64,000 bases of DNA from Rhizobium sp. Root1203 (GCF_001424945.1 NZ_LMCW01000002.1:130-64129); one strand, 5' to 3'; shown: positions 25,710 through 37,002, counted from the first letter of the stretch. Translations and numbers: made by a program. The notes: generated by a model from the letters alone, not told the origin.

Positions 25710-28445
25710 ATGACCGATAGCAATGACGACAAGACACTGGGCGGCGCGGGCAAGAAGACTCTGACCCTGAAACCGTCGGGGATGAGCCAGGGCACCGTGC
25801 GCCAGGATATGGGTCGCGGGCGCACCAAGGCGGTCGTTGTCGAGACCCGCAAGCGGCGTCCGATGCGTCCTGAAGACGAACGTCCGATCACGCCGGCCGC
25901 ACCGGCGGCTCCTGTCCGCGCCGCTGAACCTGCGCCAGCGCCCGCTCCTGCACCTGTCCAGGCTCGCGCTCCACAGGCGCCCCAGCCGCGCATTCACCAG
26001 CCGGGTGGTCAGCAGCGTCCGCAGCAGCCGTCCTCGCAGTCGCCCCGCCAGCAGGATCGTCCGCGTCCGGTGGTCCTGAACCACCTGTCGCCGGAAGAAA
26101 TGGATGCCCGTCGCCGCGCGCTTGCCATGGCGCAAGTCCGCGACGCGGAAGATGCCGTGCGTCGTGCCGAGGAAGAAAAGCGCCGCGCAGCCGAGGAAAT
26201 CGTACGCCAGGCCGCCGAAGCGGAAGAAGCGAAGGTTCGGGCCGCCGAAGAGGCGATACGCGCCGCTGAAGCTGCCGCCGCTCCTGCCCCGGCAGCGCCT
26301 GTCGCCGCCGAAGCAAGCGCCGCAGCACCGCGCGTCCAGTCGGCCGCTCCGGCCGTCCGCCGCCCTGACGCCGCATCGCCGTCGCAGGCGCGTCCGGCTC
26401 CCGGTGGCGCCGCTGCTCCGGCCGTTCGCGGTCGCCGTGAAAACGAAACCGAAGATCGTGCCGCTCCCCGCGGTGCTCCGGCTCGTGGCCGCGTCGTACG
26501 CCCCGAACCGGCAAAGCCCGTGACCACGCGGCCGAAGACGGAAGACGAACGTCGCCGCGGCAAGCTGACGATCGGCACTGCAGGCGTCGACGACGACGGC
26601 ACCGCACGGGGTCGCTCGATGGCCGCGATGCGTCGCCGCCAGGAAAAATTCCGCCGGAGCCAGATGCAGGAAACCCGCGAAAAGGTTGTTCGCGAAGTTG
26701 TCCTGCCTGAGACCATCACCATTCAGGAACTGTCGCAGCGCATGTCCGAACGTGCAGTCGACGTCATCAAGTACCTGATGAAGGAAGGCCAAATGATGAA
26801 GCCGGGCGACGTCATCGACGCCGACCTTGCCGAACTCATCGCCGGCGAATTCGGCCACACGGTCAAGCGCGTCTCTGAATCCGACGTCGAACTCGGCATC
26901 TTCAACGTTGCCGACGAAGCAGGCGAGCTCGTCTCGCGTCCGCCGGTCGTCACCATCATGGGTCACGTCGACCACGGCAAGACCTCGCTGCTCGACGCCA
27001 TTCGCAAGACCAGCGTCGTGTCCGGCGAAGCCGGCGGCATCACCCAGCATATCGGTGCATATCAGGTCGAACAGAACGGCCAGAAGATCACCTTCATCGA
27101 CACCCCCGGCCACGCCGCCTTTACGGCAATGCGTGCTCGTGGTGCCCAGGCGACCGACATCGCCATCCTGGTGGTCGCGGCCGACGACAGTGTCATGCCG
27201 CAGACGATTGAATCGATCAACCACGCCAAGGCGGCCGGTGTTCCGATCATCGTTGCGATCAACAAGGTCGACAAGCACGAGGCTGATCCGCAGAAGGTTC
27301 GCAACCAGCTGCTGCAGCACGAAGTCTTCGTGGAATCCATGGGCGGCGAAGTGCTCGACGTCGAGGTTTCGGCAAAGACGGGGCTCAATCTGGACAAGCT
27401 TCTCGAAGCCGTCCTGCTGCAGGCCGAAATTCTGGACCTCAAGGCCAATCCGAACCGCACGGCGGAAGGTACGGTCATCGAAGCCCAGCTCGACCGCGGT
27501 CGCGGTGCGGTTGCCACCGTTCTCGTGCAGAACGGTACGCTGCGCCCCGGTCAGATCATCGTTGCCGGCGACGTCTGGGGTCGTGTCCGCGCCCTGGTCA
27601 CCGACAAGGGCGATCATGTGAAGGAAGCAGGCCCGGCCGCTCCGGTCGAGGTTCTCGGTCTTTCAGGCACTCCGGCTGCCGGCGACAAGTTCGCCGTGGT
27701 CGAAAACGAGAGCCGCGCCCGCGAAATATCGGAATATCGCCAGCGTCTCGCGCGTGATAAGGCGGCTGCCCGCCTGTCCGGCCAGCGCGGTTCGCTCGAG
27801 CAGATGATGACGCAGCTGCAGACCGCTGGCGTGAAGGAATTCCCGCTGGTGATCAAGGGCGACGTGCAGGGCTCGATCGAAGCCATTGCCGGCGCGCTCG
27901 ACAAGCTCGGCACCGACGAAGTCCGTGCCCGCATCGTGCATTCCGGTGCCGGCGGCATCACGGAGTCCGACGTCTCGCTGGCCGAAGCGTCCAACGCTGC
28001 GATCATCGGCTTCAATGTCCGTGCGAACGCGCAGGCCCGTGCGTTTGCCGATCGCCAGGGCATCGAGATCCGCTACTACAACATCATCTACGACCTCGTG
28101 GATGATGTGAAGGCGGCGATGTCCGGCCTGCTCTCTCCGGAGCGTCGCGAAACCTTCCTCGGCAACGCCGAGATCCTCGAGGTGTTCAACATCACGAAGG
28201 TTGGCAAGGTCGCAGGTTGCCGTGTCGTCGAAGGCAAGGTCGAACGTGGTGCAGGCGTCCGCCTGGTGCGCGACAACGTCGTCATCCACGAAGGCAAGCT
28301 CAAGACGCTCAAGCGCTTCAAGGACGAAGTATCGGAAGTTCCGGTCGGTCAGGAGTGCGGCATGGCCTTCGAGAACTACGAAGACATCCGTGCAGGCGAC
28401 ACGATCGAATGCTTCCGTGTCGAGCATATCACCCGCACACTCTGA
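25710..28445 (+). CDS. infB: Translation initiation factor IF-2
   Basis: This 911-residue GTPase places fMet-tRNA on the 30S subunit. An IF2_assoc-like start ([16 protein letters not shown]) is followed by a long Ala/Pro/Arg-rich low-complexity region (about 50-270), an IF2_N domain ([20 protein letters not shown]), the G domain ([17 protein letters not shown]) and domains II-IV to the C-terminus. The ATG at 25710 is preceded by GGGAACGA; upstream in-frame codons lack likeness. Confidence 0.96.
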   Translation: MTDSNDDKTLGGAGKKTLTLKPSGMSQGTVRQDMGRGRTKAVVVETRKRRPMRPEDERPITPAAPAAPVRAAEPAPAPAPAPVQARAPQAPQPRIHQPGGQQRPQQPSSQSPRQQDRPRPVVLNHLSPEEMDARRRALAMAQVRDAEDAVRRAEEEKRRAAEEIVRQAAEAEEAKVRAAEEAIRAAEAAAAPAPAAPVAAEASAAAPRVQSAAPAVRRPDAASPSQARPAPGGAAAPAVRGRRENETEDRAAPRGAPARGRVVRPEPAKPVTTRPKTEDERRRGKLTIGTAGVDDDGTARGRSMAAMRRRQEKFRRSQMQETREKVVREVVLPETITIQELSQRMSERAVDVIKYLMKEGQMMKPGDVIDADLAELIAGEFGHTVKRVSESDVELGIFNVADEAGELVSRPPVVTIMGHVDHGKTSLLDAIRKTSVVSGEAGGITQHIGAYQVEQNGQKITFIDTPGHAAFTAMRARGAQATDIAILVVAADDSVMPQTIESINHAKAAGVPIIVAINKVDKHEADPQKVRNQLLQHEVFVESMGGEVLDVEVSAKTGLNLDKLLEAVLLQAEILDLKANPNRTAEGTVIEAQLDRGRGAVATVLVQNGTLRPGQIIVAGDVWGRVRALVTDKGDHVKEAGPAAPVEVLGLSGTPAAGDKFAVVENESRAREISEYRQRLARDKAAARLSGQRGSLEQMMTQLQTAGVKEFPLVIKGDVQGSIEAIAGALDKLGTDEVRARIVHSGAGGITESDVSLAEASNAAIIGFNVRANAQARAFADRQGIEIRYYNIIYDLVDDVKAAMSGLLSPERRETFLGNAEILEVFNITKVGKVAGCRVVEGKVERGAGVRLVRDNVVIHEGKLKTLKRFKDEVSEVPVGQECGMAFENYEDIRAGDTIECFRVEHITRTL

Positions 28446-28469
28446 TCGTGCGAGACTAGAACTGTGGAC

Positions 28470-28498
28470 GGGCGCCGGATCATATGAGGCCGGCGCCC
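28470..28498 (+). terminator. Intercistronic hairpin between infB and rbfA
   Basis: A 9-bp GC-rich stem GGGCGCCGG/CCGGCGCCC with an 11-nt loop is followed by GAACCTTTTG. The weak T-run suggests partial termination or an mRNA-stabilising or processing hairpin inside the operon. Confidence 0.5.
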
Positions 28499-28519
28499 GA
28501 ACCTTTTGAGGCAAGAAGA

Positions 28520-28927
28520 ATGGCAACAAAACCGACCTCCGCGCAAACGCAGCGCATGCTGCGCGTCGGCGAGCAGGTGCGCGCCGCGATCACGCAGGTT
28601 CTTCAGCGCGGCGAAGTGCGCGATGACCTGATCGAAAAGACCGTCATATCCATTTCAGAAGTTCGCATGTCGACGGATCTGAAGGTTGCGACGGCCTTCG
28701 TCACACCGCTGGGCGTGGCCGACCATGACGCGATCATCGCCGCCCTGAACCGTCACGCCAAATATATCCGTGGCCGTCTCGGCCCGCAGCTCCGGCAGAT
28801 GAAATACATGCCGGAAGTCCGTTTCCGCGACGATACGAGCTTCGACAACTACAAGAAGATCGATGCGTTGCTGCGCTCTCCCGAGGTCATGCGTGATCTC
28901 GGTGACAGCGATACCGAAGAACAATAA
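28520..28927 (+). CDS. rbfA: Ribosome-binding factor A
   Basis: This 135-residue cold-shock and 30S maturation factor has a KH-like fold. Motifs include [29 protein letters not shown]-like [19 protein letters not shown] and [20 protein letters not shown]. The start at 28520 follows GGCAAGAAG. truB begins 12 bp after its stop. Confidence 0.94.
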   Translation: MATKPTSAQTQRMLRVGEQVRAAITQVLQRGEVRDDLIEKTVISISEVRMSTDLKVATAFVTPLGVADHDAIIAALNRHAKYIRGRLGPQLRQMKYMPEVRFRDDTSFDNYKKIDALLRSPEVMRDLGDSDTEEQ

Positions 28928-28939
28928 TAGAAGAGCCTT

Positions 28940-29872
28940 ATGTCCAAACCACGCAAGCCCAAAGGCCGTCCGATCTCGGGCTGGCTTATCCTTGACAAGC
29001 CTGTCGACTTCGGCTCGACGGAAGCCGTTTCCAAGATCAAATGGCTGTTCAAGGCGCAGAAGTGCGGTCATGCCGGCACGCTCGATCCGCTCGCCTCAGG
29101 CATGCTGCCGATCGCACTCGGCGACGCGACAAAGACGGTTCCCTATGTCATGGACGGTCGCAAGGTCTACGAATTCACCGTGACCTGGGGCGAGGAACGC
29201 GCCACGGACGACCTCGAAGGCGACGTCACCCAGAGCTCCGATACGCGCCCGACCGAACAGCAGATACGCGATCTGCTGCCTCAGTATACCGGCGTTATCA
29301 GTCAGATCCCGCCGCAGTTCTCCGCCATCAAGATATCAGGCGAGCGTGCCTATGATCTGGCGCGCGAAGGCGAGACGGTGGAAATTCCCTCGCGCGAGGT
29401 CGAAATATTCCGCCTGACGCTGCTTGGCTGCCCGGACGCTGACACCGCGCATTTCGAAGTCGAGTGCGGCAAGGGAACCTATGTGCGGGCATTGGCACGC
29501 GATTTCGGCCGGGAGTTTGGCTGCTACGGTCACGTCTCCGGTCTTCGCCGCACTTTTGTCGCGCCCTTTGCCGAAGAAAGCATGATCCCGCTGGCGGACT
29601 TGGTGGCCCTTGAGGAAATCGAGGACATGGACGAGCGCCTGGCTGCGCTCGACGCCCTGCTGATTGAAACCAGCGAAGCGCTCTCCGCATTGCCGCATCT
29701 CGTTGTCAACGACGATCAGGCGCATCGCCTGAAGATGGGCAACCCCATTCTCGTCCGTGGCAGGGACGCCCCGGTCGACGAAAGCGAAGCCTATGCCACG
29801 GCACGGGGCAAGCTCGTCGCGATCGGCGAAATCGGTCAGGGAGAGTTCCGCCCCAAACGCGTCTTCGGCTGA
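28940..29872 (+). CDS. truB: tRNA pseudouridine-55 synthase
   Basis: This 310-residue enzyme makes pseudouridine 55 in the T-loop of tRNAs. The catalytic Asp is in [16 protein letters not shown]. Other hallmarks are [40 protein letters not shown] and the C-terminal [17 protein letters not shown]. It ends in a PUA-like tail. rpsO follows after 166 bp. Confidence 0.95.
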   Translation: MSKPRKPKGRPISGWLILDKPVDFGSTEAVSKIKWLFKAQKCGHAGTLDPLASGMLPIALGDATKTVPYVMDGRKVYEFTVTWGEERATDDLEGDVTQSSDTRPTEQQIRDLLPQYTGVISQIPPQFSAIKISGERAYDLAREGETVEIPSREVEIFRLTLLGCPDADTAHFEVECGKGTYVRALARDFGREFGCYGHVSGLRRTFVAPFAEESMIPLADLVALEEIEDMDERLAALDALLIETSEALSALPHLVVNDDQAHRLKMGNPILVRGRDAPVDESEAYATARGKLVAIGEIGQGEFRPKRVFG

Positions 29873-30038
29873 GAAAACTGCCTGAGGGCGCGCGTCCAGG
29901 CATGCCTCTTCCCTTTGCTGCCTGAATGGTTTATAGGCAGCGCCAGCATCAGGCACGGCCTGAGTGCCTTCGCGGCCAAAGCTGGACGACATCCCGGCTT
30001 TTGGCGACCTTATCTCCTCTCATCGAAAGGAACATACG

Positions 30039-30308
30039 ATGTCGATTACTGCTGAGCGCAAGACGGCTCTGATCAAGGAATACGCAACGTTCGAAGGCGA
30101 CACCGGTTCACCGGAAGTTCAGGTCGCGATCCTGACCGAGCGTATCAACAACCTGACCGGCCACTTCAAGGACCACAAGAAGGATAACCATTCCCGCCGT
30201 GGTCTGCTGACGATGGTTTCCAGCCGCCGCTCGCTTCTTGACTACCTCAAGAAGAAGAACGAAGGCCGCTACACCAAGCTGATCACCAGCCTGGGTATTC
30301 GCCGCTAA
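30039..30308 (+). CDS. rpsO: 30S ribosomal protein S15
   Basis: An 89-residue primary 16S-binding protein, with the family pattern [20 protein letters not shown] and [27 protein letters not shown] lies before the ATG. The 166-bp gap after truB may carry a separate promoter (TTTATA at 29930-29935), though no clear -35 is seen. A strong terminator follows. Confidence 0.97.
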   Translation: MSITAERKTALIKEYATFEGDTGSPEVQVAILTERINNLTGHFKDHKKDNHSRRGLLTMVSSRRSLLDYLKKKNEGRYTKLITSLGIRR

Positions 30309-30315
30309 TCATTTT

Positions 30316-30354
30316 CCGGCGGGCGCTTCTTATGGGCGCCCGCCGGATGCTTTT
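30316..30354 (+). terminator. rpsO terminator
   Basis: An 11-bp perfect stem CCGGCGGGCGC (30316-30326) / GCGCCCGCCGG (30336-30346) with a 9-nt loop is followed by ATGCTTTT. Confidence 0.8.
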
Positions 30355-30360
30355 CGGGAG

Positions 30361-30647
30361 CTTGGTTCCCGATGAAATTTTGCCGCCGCGCGCTATATCA
30401 AGCGCGGTAGAACTGCTCGGCGGACCCGGATGGGCCGGATCTGCCAAACCAACCGTTGGCCTGTCATGGGGCAGGATTGCCGGATGCTTTCGGTCAGGGC
30501 TGCAGGAGCCTTGGCCTCGCTTCTCTCGGAAGTCGTCGTTGAAAAGCATCCCGCTGTCTTGCCCATGATGTGTCACATTGTTGCGGTCGACTGTGCGCTG
30601 TGTCCGATGGATTGCGGCGCGTGCTCCCGCATTGAAGGACAAGACAT
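30361..30647 (+). promoter_or_regulatory. Non-coding leader of pnp
   Basis: About 290 bp with no supportable gene. It contains a CTATAT (30389-30394 region) that could be a -10, without a good -35. Several short inverted repeats follow, for example CCAAC/GTTGG near 30455-30470. In other bacteria the pnp leader folds and is cut by RNase III for autoregulation; a similar role is possible here but not shown. Confidence 0.4.
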
Positions 30648-32786
30648 ATGTTTGACACCCATACCGTGGAAATCGAGTGGGCAGGCCGCCCGCTGAAGCT
30701 CGAAACCGGCAAGATCGCCCGTCAGGCTGACGGCGCCGTTCTCGCGACCTACGGCGAAACAGTGGTTCTCGCCACGGTCGTTTCCGCCAAGGCGCCGAAG
30801 CCGGGCCAGGACTTCTTCCCGCTGACCGTCAACTACCAGGAAAAGACCTACGCAGCCGGCAAGATCCCCGGCGGCTACTTCAAGCGCGAAGGTCGTCCGT
30901 CTGAAAAGGAAACGCTGGTTTCGCGTCTGATCGACCGCCCGATCCGCCCGCTGTTCCCGGAAGGCTACAAGAACGACACCCAGGTCGTCGTCACGGTCAT
31001 CCAGCACGATCTTGAAAACGATCCGGACGTTCTGTCGATGGTCGCGGCTTCCGCTGCGCTGACGCTCTCCGGCGTTCCCTTCATGGGCCCGGTCGGCGGC
31101 GCCCGCGTCGGCTACATCAACGGCGAATATGTTCTCAACCCGCACCTCGACGAGATGGAAGAATCGATCCTCGACCTCGTCGTTGCCGGTACTCACGACG
31201 CCGTCCTGATGGTTGAATCCGAAGCCAAGGAACTCAACGAGGAAGTCATGCTCGGCGCTGTGATGTTCGGTCACCGCGGTTTCCAGCCGGTTCTCGACGC
31301 GATCATCAAGCTCGCTGAGGTTGCCGCCAAGGAGCCCCGCGATTTCCAGCCGGAAGACCATTCCGAACTCGAAGCCGAAATGCTGAAGCTGTTCGAAGCC
31401 GAACTACGCGAAGGCTACAAGATCACCCAGAAGGCTGATCGCTACGCAGCCGTCGACGCCGTCAAGGCAAAGGTCAAGGCTCACTTCTTCCCGGAAGGCG
31501 TCGAGCCGAAGTACACTCCCGAAGTGATCGGCGCCGTGTTCAAGCACCTGCAGGCGAAGATCGTTCGTTGGAACATCCTCGACACCAAGAGCCGCATCGA
31601 CGGCCGCGATCTCGAAACCGTTCGCCCGATCGTCTCGGAAGTCGGCCTCCTGCCGCGCACGCACGGTTCTGCACTCTTCACCCGCGGTGAAACGCAGGCG
31701 ATCGTTGTTGCCACCCTCGGCACCGGCGAAGACGAGCAGTACGTCGACAGCCTGACGGGCATGTACAAGGAGCGCTTCCTGCTCCATTACAACTTCCCTC
31801 CCTACTCGGTTGGCGAAACCGGCCGCATGGGCTCCCCGGGTCGCCGCGAAATCGGCCACGGCAAGCTCGCATGGCGCGCTATCCGTCCGATGCTGCCGAC
31901 GGCCGAGCAGTTCCCCTACACGCTGCGCGTCGTCTCCGAGATCACCGAGTCGAACGGCTCGTCCTCGATGGCCACCGTTTGCGGCACTTCGCTCGCTCTC
32001 ATGGACGCAGGCGTTCCGCTTGCCAAGCCGGTTGCCGGCATCGCCATGGGCCTGATCCTCGAAGGCGATCGCTTTGCGGTCCTCTCCGACATTCTCGGTG
32101 ACGAAGACCACCTCGGCGACATGGACTTCAAGGTCGCGGGTACCGCCGACGGCATCACCTCGCTGCAGATGGACATCAAGATCGCCGGCATCACCGAAGA
32201 GATCATGAAGGTCGCTCTCAGCCAGGCTCAGGGCGGGCGCAAGCACATCCTCGGCGAGATGGCCAACGCCATCACCGAAAGCCGCGGCCAGCTCGGCGAA
32301 TTCGCTCCGCGCATCGAAGTCATGAACATCCCGGTCGACAAGATCCGCGAAGTCATCGGCTCCGGCGGTAAGGTCATTCGCGAAATCGTCGAAAAGACCG
32401 GCGCGAAGATCAACATCGAAGACGACGGCACCGTCAAGATCGCTTCATCTTCCGGCAAGGAAATCGAAGCGGCCCGCAAGTGGATCCACTCCATCGTTGC
32501 CGAGCCTGAGATCAACCAGATCTACGAAGGCACGGTCGTCAAGACCGCCGACTTCGGCGCTTTCGTCAACTTCTTCGGCGCCCGCGACGGCCTCGTCCAC
32601 ATCTCGCAGCTTGCTTCCGAGCGTGTTGCCAAGACGCAGGACGTCGTCAAGGAAGGCCAGAAGGTTTGGGTCAAGCTCCTCGGCTTCGACGAGCGCGGCA
32701 AGGTCCGCCTGTCGATGAAGGTCGTCGACCAGGCAACCGGCCAGGAAATCCCTGCCGACAAGAAGAAGGAAGAAGCAGCCGAGTAA
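30648..32786 (+). CDS. pnp: Polynucleotide phosphorylase
   Basis: This 712-residue 3'-5' exoribonuclease acts in the degradosome, using phosphate. There are two RNase PH-like domains (about 10-140 and 325-460, with [19 protein letters not shown] and [20 protein letters not shown]), separated by an alpha-helical domain. A KH domain (about 560-610, [20 protein letters not shown]) and an S1 domain (about 625-690, [20 protein letters not shown]) follow. Full length, with a long leader and its own terminator. Confidence 0.97.
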   Translation: MFDTHTVEIEWAGRPLKLETGKIARQADGAVLATYGETVVLATVVSAKAPKPGQDFFPLTVNYQEKTYAAGKIPGGYFKREGRPSEKETLVSRLIDRPIRPLFPEGYKNDTQVVVTVIQHDLENDPDVLSMVAASAALTLSGVPFMGPVGGARVGYINGEYVLNPHLDEMEESILDLVVAGTHDAVLMVESEAKELNEEVMLGAVMFGHRGFQPVLDAIIKLAEVAAKEPRDFQPEDHSELEAEMLKLFEAELREGYKITQKADRYAAVDAVKAKVKAHFFPEGVEPKYTPEVIGAVFKHLQAKIVRWNILDTKSRIDGRDLETVRPIVSEVGLLPRTHGSALFTRGETQAIVVATLGTGEDEQYVDSLTGMYKERFLLHYNFPPYSVGETGRMGSPGRREIGHGKLAWRAIRPMLPTAEQFPYTLRVVSEITESNGSSSMATVCGTSLALMDAGVPLAKPVAGIAMGLILEGDRFAVLSDILGDEDHLGDMDFKVAGTADGITSLQMDIKIAGITEEIMKVALSQAQGGRKHILGEMANAITESRGQLGEFAPRIEVMNIPVDKIREVIGSGGKVIREIVEKTGAKINIEDDGTVKIASSSGKEIEAARKWIHSIVAEPEINQIYEGTVVKTADFGAFVNFFGARDGLVHISQLASERVAKTQDVVKEGQKVWVKLLGFDERGKVRLSMKVVDQATGQEIPADKKKEEAAE

Positions 32787-32809
32787 GCTGCGCCTTCCCT
32801 AGACTTCAT

Positions 32810-32838
32810 GGGCGCGGGGTAGTTTCCGCGCCCTTTTT
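32810..32838 (+). terminator. pnp terminator
   Basis: GGGCGCGG (32810-32817) pairs with CCGCGCCC (32826-32833), followed by TTTTT. Confidence 0.9.
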
Positions 32839-32861
32839 GTATCCGAGAACGAGACGAGACC

Positions 32862-33878
32862 ATGAGCCGCGACACGCTGAAGACCCTGTTCCATCCCTTT
32901 GTAAGCGGCACCGTCGAGGCGCCCGGCGAGGGCGAGCGCGTGCTGTTCCTCGGCGCCGAGGCGGGTTTCGCCCTGCCGGAGGGCTTTACCGCCTCCCTGA
33001 GCGCCGTACAGGGCTTCCGGCCGCTTTACAGGCAGTTGCTCTCCCAGCGCATCGAAACCACGCCACAGATCGAGGGTGAGGACTACGACGCGGTTCTCGT
33101 GCTCTGCAGCAAGCACAAGGGCGAGAACGAAGCGAACATCGCCACGGCACTCGGCCGCGTGAAGATCGGTGGTCTCGTCGTGATCGCCGGCGGCAAGGAA
33201 GACGGTATCCAGCCGCTGCGCAAGCGCATGGAGGCCTTCGGCCTTTCGATCGAGCACATGCCGAAGTATCACGGGGTGGCGTTCTGGTTCGGAGCACCCG
33301 CCGATGCCAGCGAGATCGTGTCCAAGTTTGCCAAGCCGCCAGTGCGCGTCGATGGCCGCTTCGTGGCTTCGGCGGGCATGTTTTCGCATGATCGCATCGA
33401 TGACGGCTCGGAACTGCTTGCCTCCCGCCTGCCAGCCGATTTCACCGGCGACGTCGCCGATTTCGGAGCCGGCTGGGGCTATCTCGCGGTCGAGTTGGCT
33501 GCCCGGTCGCCGGGAGTGGGGCGTCTGGACCTCTACGAGGCCAACCACGCCGCTCTGGAGGCCGCAAAGGCCAATGTGGCGGAGAACGCCCCCAAGGTGC
33601 CTGCACGCTTCTTCTGGCACGATCTGGCTGCCGAGCCCGTCAAGGACAAGTACGACCTCGTGATCATGAACCCGCCCTTCCACGAAGGCCACGCCGCCGA
33701 GCCGTCCCTCGGCCAGGCAATGATCAAGACAGCGGCCTCATCGCTGCGCGGCGGCGGCCGCCTGCTGCTCGTGGCAAACCGTGGCCTCCCGTACGAGCCC
33801 GTGCTGGCAGCAAACTTCAAGGAAAGCGGCGAAACCTGCCGCAATGCCCGCTTCAAGGTGCTCTGGGCGAAGAAGTAG
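32862..33878 (+). CDS. rsmC: Class I methyltransferase of the RsmC type (16S rRNA G1207)
   Basis: This 338-residue protein has a degenerate N-terminal methyltransferase-like half (1-160) and an active C-terminal half. SAM binding is seen in VADFGAGWGYLAVELAARSP (about 201-220) and the catalytic NPPFHEGHAAEPSLGQ follows near 267-282. This two-half build is typical of RsmC/RlmG guanine-N2 methyltransferases. The exact rRNA target is inferred from family. Confidence 0.82.
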   Translation: MSRDTLKTLFHPFVSGTVEAPGEGERVLFLGAEAGFALPEGFTASLSAVQGFRPLYRQLLSQRIETTPQIEGEDYDAVLVLCSKHKGENEANIATALGRVKIGGLVVIAGGKEDGIQPLRKRMEAFGLSIEHMPKYHGVAFWFGAPADASEIVSKFAKPPVRVDGRFVASAGMFSHDRIDDGSELLASRLPADFTGDVADFGAGWGYLAVELAARSPGVGRLDLYEANHAALEAAKANVAENAPKVPARFFWHDLAAEPVKDKYDLVIMNPPFHEGHAAEPSLGQAMIKTAASSLRGGGRLLLVANRGLPYEPVLAANFKESGETCRNARFKVLWAKK

Positions 33879-33882
33879 TCGC

Positions 33883-34014
33883 TTAGGCGCCTTCGATTTC
33901 CTTGCGAGCGACGCTTGCGAGGAGCGCGTCAGGCCACGTTCTTTCGCAGCGGCGTCAATTGCATCCAACATTCCCTTGTCGAAGGTCACGTTGGCGCAAA
34001 CCGTTCGCTCGATA
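33883..34014 (-). pseudogene. Remnant of a HicB-type antitoxin C-terminus
   Basis: Read on the minus strand, this stretch encodes ANVTFDKGMLDAIDAAAKER then GLTRS, typical of the ribbon-helix-helix C-terminus of HicB antitoxins. After TRS the reading continues in another frame as LLASVARKEIEGA and a TAA at 33883-33885. That is the expected family ending, so a small deletion has broken the frame. No N-terminal HicB domain or hicA toxin is present nearby. The upstream boundary is approximate. Confidence 0.65.
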
Positions 34015-34033
34015 ATACATGTTGAAATAAATA

Positions 34034-34069
34034 AAAAGGCCATGCGCAATATGATGCGCATGGCCTTTT
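34034..34069. terminator. Bidirectional terminator downstream of fabI
   Basis: GGCCATGCGC (34038-34047) pairs with GCGCATGGCC (34056-34065), flanked by an A-run on the left and TTTT on the right. On the minus strand the T-run ends the fabA-fabB-fabI transcript. Confidence 0.88.
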
Positions 34070-34090
34070 GTGGTCCATAAAAGCTGTCGC

Positions 34091-34897
34091 TTATTCGACA
34101 TCTGCCTTGCGCAGCATCTCGAGTGCCGGCATCGACGTGATGTTGTAGCCGGCGTCGACGAAGTGGATCTCGCCTGTGACACCGGCCGAAAGATCGGAGA
34201 GGAGGTACAGTGCCGAGCTTCCGACGTGATCGATCGTCACCGTCTTGCGCATCGGCGAGTTGAGCTGGTTCCACGAAAGGATCGCACGTGCGTCCGAAAT
34301 CCCGGCACCGGCGAGCGTCCGGATCGGACCTGCCGAGATCGCGTTGACGCGAATACCCTGCGGGCCGTAGTCGGCGGCGAGATAACGCACGGACGCTTCG
34401 AGCGCGGCCTTGGCGACACCCATGACGTTGTAGTTCGGGATCACGCGCGTCGAGCCGTTGTAGGTCAGCGTCAGCATCGAGCCGCCGTCGTTCATCAGCG
34501 GCGCGCAGCGCTTGGCGATCTCGGTGAAGGAGAAACAGGAGATCACCATCGTGCGGCTGAAGTTGTCGCGCGTGGTGTCTGCGTAGAGACCCTTCAGCTC
34601 GTTCTTGTCGGAAAAGCCGATGGCGTGGACGATGAAGTCGAGCTTGCCCCAGCGCTCCTTGATGGCGTCTATGACACCGTCAACCGATGCGAGGTCCTCG
34701 ACATCGCAGGGCAGGATGAAGTCGGAACCGACTTCAGCCGCCAGCGGCTTGACGCGTTTGCCCAGCGCATCTCCTTGAAAGGTAAAGGCGAGCTCCGCGC
34801 CCTGCGCCGCAAGTGCTTTGGAAATCCCCCAGGCGATGGAATGATTGTTCGCGACGCCCATGATGAGGCCGCGCTTACCCTGCATGATTCCCGTCAT
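34091..34897 (-). CDS. fabI: Enoyl-[acyl-carrier-protein] reductase (NADH)
   Basis: This 268-residue short-chain dehydrogenase reduces trans-2-enoyl-ACP in fatty-acid elongation. Visible features are the FabI-type nucleotide loop GLIMGVANNHSIAWGISKAL (which differs from classical SDRs), the Tyr in TLTYNGSTRVIPNYNVMG and the Lys in GVAKAALEASVRYLAADYG. It follows fabB after 4 bp. Rhizobia often carry two fabI genes; this is the copy in the fabA-fabB cluster. Confidence 0.94.
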   Translation of the reverse strand: MTGIMQGKRGLIMGVANNHSIAWGISKALAAQGAELAFTFQGDALGKRVKPLAAEVGSDFILPCDVEDLASVDGVIDAIKERWGKLDFIVHAIGFSDKNELKGLYADTTRDNFSRTMVISCFSFTEIAKRCAPLMNDGGSMLTLTYNGSTRVIPNYNVMGVAKAALEASVRYLAADYGPQGIRVNAISAGPIRTLAGAGISDARAILSWNQLNSPMRKTVTIDHVGSSALYLLSDLSAGVTGEIHFVDAGYNITSMPALEMLRKADVE

Positions 34898-34901
34898 TTT
34901 A

Positions 34902-36125
34902 TTATCCGTTAAAGCGCTGGAAGACGAGCGTGGCGTTGGTGCCGCCGAAGCCGAAGGAGTTGGAGAGGGCTATGTCGATCTTGGCGTCGTCGATGCGCTT
35001 TCGAACGATCGGAACGCCGTCGAATTCCGGGTCGAGCTCGGCGATATGTGCGCTTTCGCCGATGAAGCCGGCCTGCATCATCAGCAGCGAATAAATCGAT
35101 TCCTGCACGCCGGCTGCGCCCAGCGAATGGCCTGTCAGCGACTTTGTCGACTGGATGTGCGGAATTTTGTCGCCGAAGACTTCGCGGATGGCGCCGATTT
35201 CCTTGCTGTCGCCGACCGGCGTCGAGGTGCCGTGCGTGTTGACGTAGTCGACGTTGCCCTTAACGGTGGCAAGCGCCTGGCGCATGCAGCGGATCGCGCC
35301 TTCGCCCGACGGTGCGACCATGTCGTACCCATCGGAGGTCGCGCCGTAGCCGACGATTTCGGCGTAGATCTTGGCGCCGCGTGCCTTGGCATGCTCGAGT
35401 TCTTCGAGAACGAGAACGCCGGCACCGCCTGCGATGACGAAGCCGTCGCGGCTGACGTCGTAGGCGCGGGAGGCTGTCTCGGGCGTATCGTTGTACTTGG
35501 AGGACATAGCGCCCATGGCATCGAAGAGGTTCGACATCGTCCAGTCGAGATCTTCGTGGCCGCCGGCGAACATCACGTCCTGCTTGCCCCACTGGATCAT
35601 TTCAGCGGCATTGCCGATGCAGTGCGCGGAGGTCGAGCAGGCCGACGAGATCGAGTAGTTGACGCCATGGATCTTGAACCAGGTCGCGAGAGTGGCCGAC
35701 GCGGTCGAGGACATCGCCTTCGGCACGGCAAACGGACCGATGCGCTTCGGGCTGTTGTTCTTGATGGTGATCTCGGCAGCTTCGATGAGCGTGCGGGTGG
35801 ACGGGCCGCCCGAACCCATGATGATGCCCGTGCGTTCGTTGTTGCTGATGTCGCCTTCTTCCAGACCGGAATCGGCGATCGCCTGCTTCATCGCCACATG
35901 ATTCCAGGCGCCGCCCTGCGACAGGAAGCGCATGGCGCGGCGATCGACCAGGTCGGTCGGATCGAGCGTTGGACGACCCCAGACCTGGCACTTGAAGCCG
36001 TGTTCGGCAAAATCGTTGGAGAAGGAAATGCCGGACTTGGCATCGCGTAGCGAGGCAGTGACCTCGGCGGCATCATTGCCGATCGAGGAAACAACGCCCA
36101 GACCCGTGACAACTACCCGTCTCAT
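34902..36125 (-). CDS. fabB: Beta-ketoacyl-ACP synthase I
   Basis: This 407-residue condensing enzyme of unsaturated fatty-acid synthesis has the catalytic Cys in [12 protein letters not shown] and two His residues in [11 protein letters not shown] and [12 protein letters not shown], forming the Cys-His-His set. [12 protein letters not shown] closes the fold. It lies between fabA (60 bp upstream) and fabI in the same direction, the standard anaerobic-unsaturation cluster. Confidence 0.95.
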   Translation of the reverse strand: MRRVVVTGLGVVSSIGNDAAEVTASLRDAKSGISFSNDFAEHGFKCQVWGRPTLDPTDLVDRRAMRFLSQGGAWNHVAMKQAIADSGLEEGDISNNERTGIIMGSGGPSTRTLIEAAEITIKNNSPKRIGPFAVPKAMSSTASATLATWFKIHGVNYSISSACSTSAHCIGNAAEMIQWGKQDVMFAGGHEDLDWTMSNLFDAMGAMSSKYNDTPETASRAYDVSRDGFVIAGGAGVLVLEELEHAKARGAKIYAEIVGYGATSDGYDMVAPSGEGAIRCMRQALATVKGNVDYVNTHGTSTPVGDSKEIGAIREVFGDKIPHIQSTKSLTGHSLGAAGVQESIYSLLMMQAGFIGESAHIAELDPEFDGVPIVRKRIDDAKIDIALSNSFGFGGTNATLVFQRFNG

Positions 36126-36184
36126 GTGCTTCGACCTTTTCGTTTTTTCTAACTTGGAAAGCCGGGCTGATGCGCCCGGCGCAA

Positions 36185-36700
36185 TCAGGCGGCTTTGTCC
36201 TTCGACAGACCTACTCGTAGGTCGCTCGCCTGATAGATAACCTCGCCGTCGGCCTTCAGCCAGCCGTCAGCCGTGCCGAGCACGAGGCGACCGCGCATGA
36301 CGCGCTTGAAATCGATCCCGTACTCAAGAAGCTTTGTCGTCGGGCGGATCATGCCCTTGAACTTAACTTCTCCTGTCGAAAGCGCCATGCCGCGCCCCTG
36401 TTCGCCCAGCCAACCGAGGAAGAAGCCGGTCAACTGCCACATGCCATCGAGGCCGAGGCAGCCGGGCATGATGGGATTGCCCGCGAAGTGGCAGGGAAAA
36501 TACCAGTCGTCGGGCTTCACGTCATACTCAGCGCGAATATAGCCCTTGTCGAAGCTGCCGCCCGTTTCCGAGATGTCTGTAATGCGGTGCACCATCAACA
36601 TCGGCGGAAGGGGCAGCTGCGCATTGCCCGGGCCGAACAGTTCGCCGCGGCCGCAGGCAAGGATTTCCTCGTAGTTGAAGCTGGATTGTTTCGTCGCCAT
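36185..36700 (-). CDS. fabA: 3-hydroxydecanoyl-ACP dehydratase/isomerase
   Basis: This 171-residue hot-dog fold enzyme introduces the cis double bond at C10. The catalytic His lies in [20 protein letters not shown], along with the Asp of GLDG. It is the first gene of the fabA-fabB-fabI operon. The gap upstream (36701-37002, shared with irr) has no clear second promoter for fabA that I would defend. Confidence 0.95.
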   Translation of the reverse strand: MATKQSSFNYEEILACGRGELFGPGNAQLPLPPMLMVHRITDISETGGSFDKGYIRAEYDVKPDDWYFPCHFAGNPIMPGCLGLDGMWQLTGFFLGWLGEQGRGMALSTGEVKFKGMIRPTTKLLEYGIDFKRVMRGRLVLGTADGWLKADGEVIYQASDLRVGLSKDKAA

Positions 36701-36925
36701 GAAAACTCTAATTCCCCCCGCAACTATGCCGATGGATGTGAACGTTTAGTCCAAGTTCAGCAGAAAATGAAGCACAAGCATGGTTGAGCCCCACCCACCG
36801 ACGAAGACCGCCTGTGCGCCTTATTTGGTGGTCGAATACAGGAAGGCCAAGGCCGCGACCAGAGTTAATTACGTCAAAACCCCGATTTCGCGGCCTTTTC
36901 GCACCTGTTGTCCCCATTGAAACTA

Positions 36926-36953
36926 TTGAAAGGCTTTTGCGCAAAAGTTATAT
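36926..36953 (+). promoter_or_regulatory. irr promoter with a palindrome in its spacer
   Basis: TTGAAA (36926-36931), 16 bp and TTATAT (36948-36953) form a likely promoter. The spacer holds the perfect 14-bp palindrome CTTTTGCGCAAAAG (36934-36947), exactly between the two hexamers, where a bound repressor would block polymerase. Confidence 0.55.
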
Positions 36954-37002
36954 GGCTAAGGAAACCTGATTGCGTGATGCTAGATTAACTGGAGTTTGTC
37001 GG

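Noticed and set aside
25638..27617. A 659-codon open frame on the minus strand
   Set aside because: It lies wholly opposite infB, has no ribosome site or known domain, and arises from the GC-biased codon use of infB.
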